Below are positions 54,331 to 62,524 of a stretch of 64,000 nucleotides of DNA, in pieces. The position numbers and the translations under genes are program-made. Source of the DNA: Bacteroidota bacterium (GTDB lineage Bacteria; Bacteroidota; Bacteroidia; Bacteroidales; Paludibacteraceae); the NCBI GenBank assembly GCA_023391625.1, contig JAEWAN010000006.1:620001-684000 (forward strand), read 5' to 3'. Numbering within the stretch: position 1 is the first letter of the stretch; the number at the start of each line of letters is the position of its first letter. The notes under the pieces are model-generated. The model ran no database searches. It was not told the origin of the DNA and was given only the letters and a program-made list of their open reading frames with translations.

Positions 54331-54433
54331 TATATACTACATTAAAATAAAATTTGTACAAAAATAGAACTTTTTATTGAGCTTTCAATTTCCGCTCTTG
54401 TGCCCAGAGATAATAATGTGTGTCTCAGGGTTG

Positions 54434-55249
54434 TTATTTGTCAAAATAATCCCGGAAAAACAGTAAATGGTTTCTTATTGATTTTTTCCAGTACGTGGAG
54501 TTATGACCTCCGGGACGGGATATAAAATCATGCGGGATATTATTGTATAACAGTTTTGCGTGTAACCGGCAGTTTACTTGATAGAAAAAGTCTTCTGTTC
54601 CACAATCAAAGATGATTGCCAAAGAGCCGGGAGTTAATAGATGTGTCATGTTGATGACGGTATTTTTCTCCCAGTTTTCAGGATATTGTGCATAAGTGCC
54701 TAAACGTTTGGCTATGTCCCAATTGTTCGGAAAGGGACGGATGTCAACGCCACCGCTGGTACTGCCTGCTGCGCCAAATAAATCCTGATTGCGGAAAGCG
54801 AGGTAAAAGGCTCCGTGTCCTCCCATGCTTAGCCCGGTAATGGCTCTCCCTTCTCGTGCTTTGATTGTAGAGTATTTTTTATCAATGAAAGGAATCAGTT
54901 CTTTTGTGATATATGTTTCGTATTGTGACGTGGAATCCACGGGGCTGTCAAAGTACCAGCTGCTGTATCCTCCGTCAGGAATAACAAGAATCATATCGAA
55001 TACGTCTGCCAGCGGGGATGTTTCCCATTCTTTGGCCGCCCAGTCACTCGCATAATTATCGCTGTAACCATGAAGCATATAAACTACCGGATATGCTTTC
55101 TTTTTAGAATAATTATCCGGAACGACTACGATTGCAGGAATCTCTTTTTTCATGGCTTCACTGTAGGTGATAATCGTGTCAAGTCTTTCTGCATGTACTG
55201 TAGATACAATGAAAGCAGAGATAATAAATAATACTATTTTTATTTTCAT
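54434..55249 (-). CDS. Exported esterase-like alpha/beta hydrolase
   Basis: 271 residues with a signal peptide (MKIKIVLFIISAFIVSTVHA). Putative esterase family (D-type/CE1-like): VVYMLHGYSDNY with the oxyanion loop, nucleophile Ser in TGLSMGGHGAFYLA, an acid near the IIFDCGTEDFFY stretch and the final His in SRPGGHNSTYW. Relatives include S-formylglutathione hydrolase and feruloyl or acetyl-xylan esterases; export suggests a glycan or ester substrate outside the cytoplasm. It stands alone, 103 bases past the DUF4254 start. Confidence 0.87.
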   Translation of the reverse strand: MKIKIVLFIISAFIVSTVHAERLDTIITYSEAMKKEIPAIVVVPDNYSKKKAYPVVYMLHGYSDNYASDWAAKEWETSPLADVFDMILVIPDGGYSSWYFDSPVDSTSQYETYITKELIPFIDKKYSTIKAREGRAITGLSMGGHGAFYLAFRNQDLFGAAGSTSGGVDIRPFPNNWDIAKRLGTYAQYPENWEKNTVINMTHLLTPGSLAIIFDCGTEDFFYQVNCRLHAKLLYNNIPHDFISRPGGHNSTYWKKSIRNHLLFFRDYFDK

Positions 55250-55401
55250 TGTGTTGTTTTTTCAGCGTATAAAATTACAGCTTTTCATTGAATGTGTTTG
55301 AGCTGAGGAAATGCTGTATAACAGTTTTCAGGAAAATAAAATACTCAGGTTGGAAAGATAACGGTTCTGAACCTCTAGAAATAGAAAAAATGAGGAAAAT
55401 T

Positions 55402-56376
55402 TTAGTTTATACGATCCATTACAAACTCGGCACATTGTACCAATGCTTTTTTTATATCGCTGTCCGGAAAAATATCCAATTCGGCAATGGCTTTATTTTT
55501 ATAGATGGTCATTTGTTCCTGGGTGTAGTGAATGCCGTTATTATCTCTTGCGAATTTTAAAATATCATGGATATGTTCTTCGGTAAAATCTTTGTCTTTA
55601 ATCCAGGATATAATTTGTTCTTTATGCTCGCCGGATGTGTTTCTTAAAGCATAAATAAGAGGTAAGGTTAGCTTTCCGTCACGAATATCGTTTCCTGTCG
55701 GTTTACCGATAGATGCATCTTCGAAATAGTCAAAAATATCATCTTTCATCTGGAAACAAATTCCCAGGTATTCTCCGTAACAGCGCAAAGCTTTGCGCTG
55801 TTCGGAAGTGGCATTTACGGACAATGCGCCTATTTCCGTACAGGTAGAGAATAAAAGGGCTGTTTTTTTTCGTATGATTTTGAGATAATTCTCTTCGGTT
55901 GTTTTAATCTGGTCTGAATTGCTTAATTGCAGGAGTTCTCCGTCAGATAGTTGGCGTCCTATGTTTGAAATAAGTTCCAAAACACCCATAATTTGTGTTT
56001 TGGTTGCATAATATAGAGCCGTTGAAAGCATGTAATCTCCTGATAATATGGAAATTTTGTTGGTCCATTTAGCATTGATGGATTCTTTTCCACGTCTTTC
56101 ATTGGTGTCGTCTACCACATCATCATGTATAAGGCTTGCTGTGTGCAGCAGTTCCAGTGAAATGGCGCTAAGGATGGTAGCTTCATTTACCGTACCGCAA
56201 ATTTTGGCGGCAAGCATAACCAGAATAGGACGGAGTTTTTTTCCGCTTCCTTTTAAAACATAATTATTTACACTTGATAGCAACGGATTATCCGTGTATA
56301 GGGAAGAAACAAAGGCTTTCTCAAAATCCTGCATTTCCGTTTTCACGGGTTCTTTTATGGCTGCTATTGTGTTCAT
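55402..56376 (-). CDS. Polyprenyl diphosphate synthase (octaprenyl/IspB-like)
   Basis: 324 residues, trans-prenyltransferase fold. First Asp-rich motif HDDVVDDTNERRG (about 90), second Asp motif KDDIFDYFED (about 210), plus GSGKKLRPILVMLA. Chain-length control residues before the first Asp motif (SLIHDDV with bulky ILEAIS-type residues as SAISLELLHTA) suit a medium-to-long product such as the menaquinone side chain. Bacteroidetes use menaquinone, so the product may be hepta- to undecaprenyl. Divergent from polA. A promoter-like -7 TACTTTTG lies at 56410-56403 on the - strand with a weakly spaced -33. Confidence 0.88.
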   Translation of the reverse strand: MNTIAAIKEPVKTEMQDFEKAFVSSLYTDNPLLSSVNNYVLKGSGKKLRPILVMLAAKICGTVNEATILSAISLELLHTASLIHDDVVDDTNERRGKESINAKWTNKISILSGDYMLSTALYYATKTQIMGVLELISNIGRQLSDGELLQLSNSDQIKTTEENYLKIIRKKTALLFSTCTEIGALSVNATSEQRKALRCYGEYLGICFQMKDDIFDYFEDASIGKPTGNDIRDGKLTLPLIYALRNTSGEHKEQIISWIKDKDFTEEHIHDILKFARDNNGIHYTQEQMTIYKNKAIAELDIFPDSDIKKALVQCAEFVMDRIN

Positions 56377-56526
56377 AAATTAATGCTATCTAAAAAGAAG
56401 TACAAAAGTACATATTTTTATGGTTTGTTTTATGCAAATCCATTAATAAAGGGCAAATTTTAATTACTTTTACAGTCTGCAATATATCCGAAACCATTAA
56501 AATTTGCCATTGTTTTTATTTTAATT

Positions 56527-59337
56527 ATGAAAAAACTTTTATTATTAGACGCATACGCAATTATATACAGGGCTTATTACGCTTTTATAAAATTCCCACG
56601 TATCAATTCAAAGGGACTGAATACCTCGGCTATTTTCGGTTTTGTCAATACATTGGAAGATGTATTGAAAAGGGAACAGCCCACTCATATCGGGGTGGCT
56701 TTTGACCCGAAAGGGAAAACATTCCGGCATGAGGCTTATGAACTGTATAAAGCGCAGCGGGAAGCTACTCCGGAGGATATTCGTACGGCTGTGCCTATTA
56801 TTAAGGATATTGTGCGGGCTTATAATATTCCTGTGCTTGAAGTGCCCGGTTATGAAGCGGACGATGTGATAGGGACAATGGCTAAAAAGGCGGAGAAAGA
56901 AGGTTTTGAAGTACTTATGGTTACTCCTGATAAGGATTATGGACAATTGGTTTCGGATAATATATTCATTTACAGACCTAAACACTCCGGAGGATATGAA
57001 CTGATGGGGCCGGAGGCTGTGAAGGCAAAATTTGATCTTGATAATCAGTGCCAGATCATTGATTTGCTGGCCTTGATGGGCGATGCTTCTGATAATATAC
57101 CCGGTTGTCCGGGGGTGGGAGAAAAAACGGCGGTAAAACTGCTGAAAGAGTTTGGCAGCGTTGAAAATTTATTGAAGGAAGCTGATAAACTGAAAGGGGC
57201 GTTGAAAAATAAAATTGTTGATAATAAGGAGCAGATAGAGTTTTCTCATTTTCTGGCAACAATAAAAACGGATGTTCCCGTTGATTTTGAAGAAGAAAAA
57301 CTTCGGATAGAGCCTGTTAACGAGGCTGAACTGCGTAGTTTGTTTGAGGATTTGGAGTTTCGTACAATGTTGTCCAAATTGTCAGGAAAGGCAAATGAGC
57401 AGCCGGAAAGTGTACCGGTGAAAAAGCCGCAGGGAAATGCTCAAATGTCTTTGTTTGATTTTACAGAAGATAATCCTTCTGTTAATGAAGAGGTAAGTGT
57501 TCCGGAAAATGCAGCAGTTTCTTCTATGAAAAGATTGCAGGAAGTTAAGCATGATTATAAACTTGTGGAAACGGAAGCTGAACGTCTGGAATTAATTAAG
57601 AAATTATCTTTACAGCAATCGGTGTGTTTTGATACGGAAACTACCGGGGTTGATGTGTTTAATGCGGAATTGGTAGGTCTCTCTTTCTGCTACAAAAAAG
57701 GGGAAGCTTATTTTGTCCTTTTACCGGAAGAAAGGGTAGCTTGTCAGAGAATTTTGGATGAATTTAAAGATTTCTTTGAAAATGGGAAGATAGAAAAGAT
57801 AGGACAGAACATCAAATTTGATTTGTTGATGCTTTCTGCTTATGGCATTGATTTAAAAGGTCGGCTTTTTGATACGATGATTGCCCATTACCTGCTGCAG
57901 CCGGAGCTACGGCATGGGATGGATTATCTGGCAGAAGTGTATTTGAAATACCAGACAATCCACTATGAAGATATGGTTGGGCCGAAAGGGAAAAATCAGG
58001 TTCCTATCCGTACTGTTGAGAAAAATTTGTTAAGTGATTATGCCTGTGAAGATGCGGATGTGACATTTCAGCTAAAAGAGATATTGGAAAAGGAATTGAA
58101 AGAGAACGGTTTGGAAAAACTGTTTTACGATATAGAAATGCCATTGATGCAGGTGCTGGCGGATATGGAGCGTGCTGGGGTGCGCATTGACAGTGAGGCT
58201 CTGAAGCTAAGTTCGGATATACTTACTGCCGAAATGCTGAAACTGGAGAAAGAAATCCATGAAATGGCGGGAGAAGAGTTTAATGTAAGCTCTGCAAAAC
58301 AAGTGGGAGAAGTCCTTTTTATGCGGATGAAAATTGATGAGAAGGCAAAGAAAACCAAGACCGGACAATATTCTACCTCAGAAGATGTACTGGAGAAACT
58401 TCGCTCCAGACATCCGATTGTGGGTAAAATATTGGAATACCGGGGACTGAAGAAGTTGCTGAGTACATATATCGATGCATTGCCTTTATTGATTAATCCT
58501 AAAACAGGAAAAATTCATACTTCATATAACCAGACTATTACGGCAACAGGGCGTTTGAGTTCCAGTAACCCTAATTTACAGAATATCCCTATACGGGATT
58601 CCCAGGGGAAAGAAATTCGCCGTGCATTTATTCCGGATGACGGCAGTACGTTTTTAAGTGCCGATTATTCTCAGATTGAGTTGCGTATTATGGCTCATTT
58701 AAGTGGAGATAAGAATATGCTGGAGGCATTTAACAGTGGGCACGACATTCATACGGCGACGGCGGCAAAAATCTATAAAATACCATTGAATGAGGTAACT
58801 TCGGATATGAGAAGAAAAGCCAAGACTGCTAATTTTGGTATCATTTACGGTATTTCCGTGTTTGGTTTGGCAGACCGGCTGAATATACCCCGTGGTGAGG
58901 CAAAAGAATTGATTGATGGCTATTTTGAAACTTATCCGGCGGTGAAAGAATATATGGATAATGCCATACAGAACGCAAAAGAAAAAGGTTATGTGGAAAC
59001 TCTGCTGGGACGTAAGCGCTTTTTGCCGGATATCAACTCGCAAAATAGTGTTGTGCGTGGTTATGCCGAACGAAATGCTATCAATGCTCCGATACAAGGA
59101 ACAGCTGCGGATATTATTAAAATAGCTATGATTAATATCCAGCGGCTTTTTAAGGAAAGGAATATCCATGCTAAAATGATTATGCAAGTGCATGACGAAC
59201 TAAACTTCACCGTACCGAATGGGGAACTTGAAAGCGTGCAGCGTTTGGTTACAGAAGAAATGGAGAGGGCTTTCCAATTACGTGTTCCTTTGATTGTGGA
59301 TTGTGGAACCGGGAAAAATTGGCTGGAAGCACATTGA
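56527..59337 (+). CDS. polA: DNA polymerase I
   Basis: 936 residues with all three activities. N-terminal 5'-3' flap nuclease (about 1-290; LLLDAYAIIYRAYYAF, LALMGDASDNIPGCPGVGEKTA); a linker with LFDFTED; a 3'-5' proofreading domain (about 340-530) with the DxE site as CFDTETTG and a following SDYACEDADVT; polymerase with motif A LSADYSQIELRIMAHLSGD, motif B RRKAKTANFGIIYGIS and motif C MQVHDELNF. Catalytic Asp and Glu are present in each, so proofreading is probably intact, unlike some Bacteroidetes relatives. Fills gaps and removes RNA primers. Confidence 0.97.
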   Translation: MKKLLLLDAYAIIYRAYYAFIKFPRINSKGLNTSAIFGFVNTLEDVLKREQPTHIGVAFDPKGKTFRHEAYELYKAQREATPEDIRTAVPIIKDIVRAYNIPVLEVPGYEADDVIGTMAKKAEKEGFEVLMVTPDKDYGQLVSDNIFIYRPKHSGGYELMGPEAVKAKFDLDNQCQIIDLLALMGDASDNIPGCPGVGEKTAVKLLKEFGSVENLLKEADKLKGALKNKIVDNKEQIEFSHFLATIKTDVPVDFEEEKLRIEPVNEAELRSLFEDLEFRTMLSKLSGKANEQPESVPVKKPQGNAQMSLFDFTEDNPSVNEEVSVPENAAVSSMKRLQEVKHDYKLVETEAERLELIKKLSLQQSVCFDTETTGVDVFNAELVGLSFCYKKGEAYFVLLPEERVACQRILDEFKDFFENGKIEKIGQNIKFDLLMLSAYGIDLKGRLFDTMIAHYLLQPELRHGMDYLAEVYLKYQTIHYEDMVGPKGKNQVPIRTVEKNLLSDYACEDADVTFQLKEILEKELKENGLEKLFYDIEMPLMQVLADMERAGVRIDSEALKLSSDILTAEMLKLEKEIHEMAGEEFNVSSAKQVGEVLFMRMKIDEKAKKTKTGQYSTSEDVLEKLRSRHPIVGKILEYRGLKKLLSTYIDALPLLINPKTGKIHTSYNQTITATGRLSSSNPNLQNIPIRDSQGKEIRRAFIPDDGSTFLSADYSQIELRIMAHLSGDKNMLEAFNSGHDIHTATAAKIYKIPLNEVTSDMRRKAKTANFGIIYGISVFGLADRLNIPRGEAKELIDGYFETYPAVKEYMDNAIQNAKEKGYVETLLGRKRFLPDINSQNSVVRGYAERNAINAPIQGTAADIIKIAMINIQRLFKERNIHAKMIMQVHDELNFTVPNGELESVQRLVTEEMERAFQLRVPLIVDCGTGKNWLEAH

Positions 59338-59650
59338 TTTCTTTTCAGATATGGTTTCCCTGAGGCAATCAGATTTCGTTCCGGAAGATTAAGTTTTGAT
59401 ATTATACTGATTTTATTGGGGTTGTCCCGTTTTTATATTGATAGGAATGAGACTGATGGGTCTGTATTTGTTTTGATGTACGGTAGGTGTGTATGGGGAG
59501 TAATATCTGATACGGGTTATTTTATCCGGGAAGCAGAAAAATTTTATAGATTAGGTTTGGGGTTGTGATTTAAGGCCACTATGTTTACGGGGAAGTAACA
59601 GTTTTTTCCATGGGTTCAGAACTGTCTGGTGAAATATAATAATGTAAAAT
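59338..59650. other. 313-base non-coding stretch after polA
   Basis: No frame, terminator-like hairpin, tRNA or promoter of the TTTG/TAnnTTTG type that I can defend. Reads as GT-rich, low-complexity spacer on the + strand. Confidence 0.5.
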
Positions 59651-60514
59651 ATGAAAAGAATAGTTTTAATAATATTCTCATTTTTTATTTGTTGGGTTGC
59701 ACTTCCTCAGGTACAGTGGCGGTTTAAATCTGATATTGAGAAATGTGATTATAAATTGCTTAAAGGTTTCATTGCCGATAAGCGCCCGATTACAATGTAC
59801 TTGGAAGAAACAGGGTCTTTTTGTTCTAATGAAAATAAATGGACTTTTTCTTATGGCATACGGGGCTGGTATTATTATGATGACAATCAAAAGAAAAAGC
59901 CTTTACTCGGTTCATACGAGGGAAAAGGCGAGGATGGTTGTTGCATAAATTTATTTGTTCCTGAAAACATACTGGATACGATCAATAACAATTCTTGTAA
60001 AGTAGAAAAGTATAAGGAAGTTTTTTCTACTTGTGAATCAGATAGTCCTTTTTCTTGTTCTTTTGTTTCTATGAAATGGAAACAAAATGGTCAGGAGGAG
60101 TGGTTTGATGTCAATTTGAAATTGGTAGGATCTGCTGAAAATACATCAAAAGCTCAAATTGTATTAGAGGTTAATGGTTGGGATTTTTATTCTTTTGATC
60201 TTTCGGGAGCAACAGCTATTGATAATATTGAATCAGTAAATTTGTTGAGCTCTAAAGCGGTGGATAGTAACTTTTATCTGATTTTTTCTTTTGCTCATTT
60301 AAGTAATCCCGGGGCAAACGGTCACGGATACTGTGGAGCAGGGTATGAAGAATACCTGGGTTTTCTTCATTTGAATGATTCTTTTGATATTATGGCTTTT
60401 GACTATTATTTGACGGAAAGCTGTAATAAAATGATAGAGTCTTCTTATACCTATGATCTTGCTTTTCCTGAAAATGGAATTAGAAAATATGAATATATTG
60501 ATACTGTAAATTAA
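59651..60514 (+). CDS. Unrecognised exported protein
   Basis: 287 residues with a signal peptide (MKRIVLIIFSFFICWVALPQ). Mature part is Trp/Tyr/Phe-rich with seven or more Cys, including a CC pair and a CSFV-type spacing, so disulfides are likely in the periplasm or outside the cell. It is beta-rich in appearance, with no enzymatic motif and no repeats. One segment (CDYKLLKGFIADKRPITMYLEE) reads like small exported proteins of gut Bacteroidales. Single gene, flanked by a long spacer and a tRNA terminator. I do not recognise the family. Confidence 0.7.
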   Translation: MKRIVLIIFSFFICWVALPQVQWRFKSDIEKCDYKLLKGFIADKRPITMYLEETGSFCSNENKWTFSYGIRGWYYYDDNQKKKPLLGSYEGKGEDGCCINLFVPENILDTINNNSCKVEKYKEVFSTCESDSPFSCSFVSMKWKQNGQEEWFDVNLKLVGSAENTSKAQIVLEVNGWDFYSFDLSGATAIDNIESVNLLSSKAVDSNFYLIFSFAHLSNPGANGHGYCGAGYEEYLGFLHLNDSFDIMAFDYYLTESCNKMIESSYTYDLAFPENGIRKYEYIDTVN

Positions 60515-60666
60515 TTGTTTGTATATTTGTTTTACAGATATGAATCATTAGAATACATTCATTATTTGTCAATGTTTTCGATTTGAAACACAATGTATTA
60601 ACTTTTGCATTCATGTGAACTTTTGGTTTAACTCACCTTTTCAAAAACCTCTAAAGCATATATAAA

Positions 60667-60712
60667 AAACAAAAAAGCCAGATAGTTGTATTAATTGACT
60701 ATCTGACTTTTA
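60667..60712 (-). terminator. Terminator downstream of tRNA-Lys
   Basis: A 14-base-pair stem between about 60674-60687 and 60699-60712, with one C-A mismatch on + that becomes a G-U pair on -. On the - strand it is followed by TTTTTTGTTTTTTAT. It lies just past the tRNA 3' end and may also stop + strand reading from the gene ending at 60514. Confidence 0.75.
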
Positions 60713-60716
60713 GAAG

Positions 60717-60789
60717 TGACCCCGGTGGGGGTCGAACCCACGACCCACAGATTAAGAGTCTGTTGCTCTACCAACTGAGCTACGAAGTC
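60717..60789 (-). tRNA. tRNA-Lys, anticodon CTT
   Basis: 73 bases forming a full cloverleaf on the - strand: acceptor GACTTCG with CGGGGTC (two G-U pairs), D arm GCTC..GAGC, anticodon stem ACAGA/TCTGT with loop CTCTTAA (anticodon CTT), T arm GTGGG TTCGACC CCCAC, discriminator A. CCA is not encoded. A -7 element TATCTTTG lies at 60818-60811. No integrase or att-like repeat is beside it. Confidence 0.96.
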
Positions 60790-60862
60790 ATCTCATAAAA
60801 ATTACGGGTGCAAAGATAAATATTTCTTTGTGAAAATCCTTTTTTCTGCTTAAAAAATTAAC

Positions 60863-62065
60863 TTATGCTGTGATTTTTTCTTTCTTGATGATATTGATCC
60901 AGGTGGCTTTTTTCCATAGCCATTCGAAAGGCCCGTGTTGATGATTTTTCAACCACCATTTACAGAAAATGAATTGTATGATGAATAGACCTATTCCTAT
61001 GCAGAAGCTGTATGTAATGCCTAAGTGTCGATACAGTCCGAATCCCCAGTTGTAAAACAGCATGGAGCCGATGATGGATTGTGTCAGGTAATTGGTCAGG
61101 CTCATTTTTCCGTATGGTATGATTTTGCGGAGCAGTTTTTCTGCTTTTGTGTTATAGTAGATTAGTATAATGCCGGATATTAATATCAGCATGAATGAAA
61201 AATTGGCCAATGATTGTAAAATCAGAACTAATGACCTTATTGCCGTTTTATTATTAATAAAATCGGGGAACATTTCTTTTAGACCGCTAAGCGGGAAGTA
61301 GCATATTAATGAAATGACCAGGGTTTTCAGCCAGAAATTTAAATTTTCCTTAGAGCCAAGAAATAAGCCTTTTCTGCCAATCAACATTCCGAATATGAAT
61401 AGGGAGGCTGTCTGGAAAAAGCGTCCGTGTTCCCATGCCCATGTAAGGCTAGCCAATTGTCCGTCCCAGAGATTCATTCTGGCTGTTTCCCAGAAATTTC
61501 CATTGGTTTGAACTTCAAAAGCCGTAGCGAAATATTTTCCGGATAATCCTGCTTGAGGAATATAGTCGGGATTACAGAAAGCATAAATCATTTTTCCCCA
61601 TTCCATGGGTTGCAACAGTAGCAATATAGCGATGATGAGTACCGTGCGGTCGGGCAAACGGCATACAAGCACCAATATGAATCCGATTATGGAGTATAAC
61701 ACAAGTATTTCTCCAGTAAAAAATGTCGCATTAAAGTTTCCTATGATAAACAGGAGTACGAGCCGCCACGCGAACCGCAACCGGAAATCTTTTTCTTTTT
61801 TCTGCTGGTTGTTATCCTGAATGAAAAAACTGAATCCGAATAGTAAGGCGAAAACGGCATAAGCTTTACCTCCGAAAGTAAAAAATAATCCGTTCCATAT
61901 GGCTCTGTCTGTAAAATTTAAAAAAGAACATTGGGTGGAGGTGTCCGGGAAAGAGTAAAAGTTAAAGTGTTCAATACTATGTAGCAGTACAATTCCCATG
62001 ACGGCTAATCCTCTCAATATGTCTGCTATATCAATGCGTGCGTTTTGTGTGCCGGAAAGTGTCAT
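60863..62065 (-). CDS. DUF418-family membrane protein
   Basis: 400 residues with about ten membrane helices. N-terminal block ARIDIADILRGLAVMGIVLLHS and the C-terminal GPFEWLWKKATW fit DUF418, relatives of acyltransferase-like YeiB proteins whose biochemical role is unsettled. The loop with CNPDYIPQAGLSGKYF is typical. It begins 43 bases after an unusual two-way hairpin and 460 bases after the TonB receptor stop. No partner gene is adjacent, and no clear promoter of the Bacteroides type lies near the ATG. Confidence 0.87.
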   Translation of the reverse strand: MTLSGTQNARIDIADILRGLAVMGIVLLHSIEHFNFYSFPDTSTQCSFLNFTDRAIWNGLFFTFGGKAYAVFALLFGFSFFIQDNNQQKKEKDFRLRFAWRLVLLFIIGNFNATFFTGEILVLYSIIGFILVLVCRLPDRTVLIIAILLLLQPMEWGKMIYAFCNPDYIPQAGLSGKYFATAFEVQTNGNFWETARMNLWDGQLASLTWAWEHGRFFQTASLFIFGMLIGRKGLFLGSKENLNFWLKTLVISLICYFPLSGLKEMFPDFINNKTAIRSLVLILQSLANFSFMLILISGIILIYYNTKAEKLLRKIIPYGKMSLTNYLTQSIIGSMLFYNWGFGLYRHLGITYSFCIGIGLFIIQFIFCKWWLKNHQHGPFEWLWKKATWINIIKKEKITA

Positions 62066-62107
62066 TGTTTATAATATATATTATTGGTTGTATTGTTGAA
62101 ATGCCCT

Positions 62108-62147
62108 AAAAAAGGACGAGGCTTTTCACAAAGCCTCGTCCTTTTTT
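62108..62147. terminator. Strong hairpin with T-runs both ways, upstream of DUF418 gene
   Basis: A perfect 18-base-pair stem (62108-62125 with 62130-62147), 4-base loop, core GGACGAGGC. On both strands it is followed by six or more T. It is not next to a gene stop: the nearest gene starts at 62065, reading away. Could end an unseen - strand transcript or act as an attenuator. Confidence 0.75.
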
Positions 62148-62479
62148 TCAATAGGTATTAGTTTTATAAAGGTATAAAAAAGATTGTGTTGTTTAGTTAA
62201 CTGATGCAAATTAACGTCTAAAAGTTGATCAAAGCAAATAAAAAAACATGTTATACAACCTGTTTTTGAACCTCCTCGGAAAAAATGAATCTGTTTTTTA
62301 AAAAAAATAAAAACTAAAAATCTTATTAATCAGTTGCTTAAATATGAAGTGTCGGGATTTTTATTTTTTTAGTATCATTTTATACTTTTTGTATAATCAG
62401 GTTTTTATACAGAGTTTTTTTCTTTCATATCCAGATGGACACAAATTTAATCATTTATTTGGATAAATGGTTATAAATG
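62148..62479. other. 332-base AT-rich spacer before DUF418
   Basis: No frame of note. One -7 element TAAATTTG (62449-62442, - strand) without a fair -33 could start a transcript of about 330 bases ending at the hairpin 62147-62108. Direct repeat AACCT..GAACCT near 62250. No RNA family is recognised. Confidence 0.45.
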
Positions 62480-62511
62480 AAAAAGCTGTAATTATACATA
62501 TTACAGCTTTT
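62480..62511 (-). terminator. Terminator of the TonB receptor gene
   Basis: A 12-base-pair stem (62480-62492 with 62500-62511) with a 7-base loop, 13 bases past the receptor stop; on the - strand it ends in TTTTTCATTT. Confidence 0.65.
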
Positions 62512-62524
62512 AAAAGAGTGTGTT

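Noticed and set aside
60717..60789. tRNA-Lys as an attachment site for a mobile element
   Set aside because: No integrase, no direct repeat of the tRNA 3' end and no foreign-looking block nearby.
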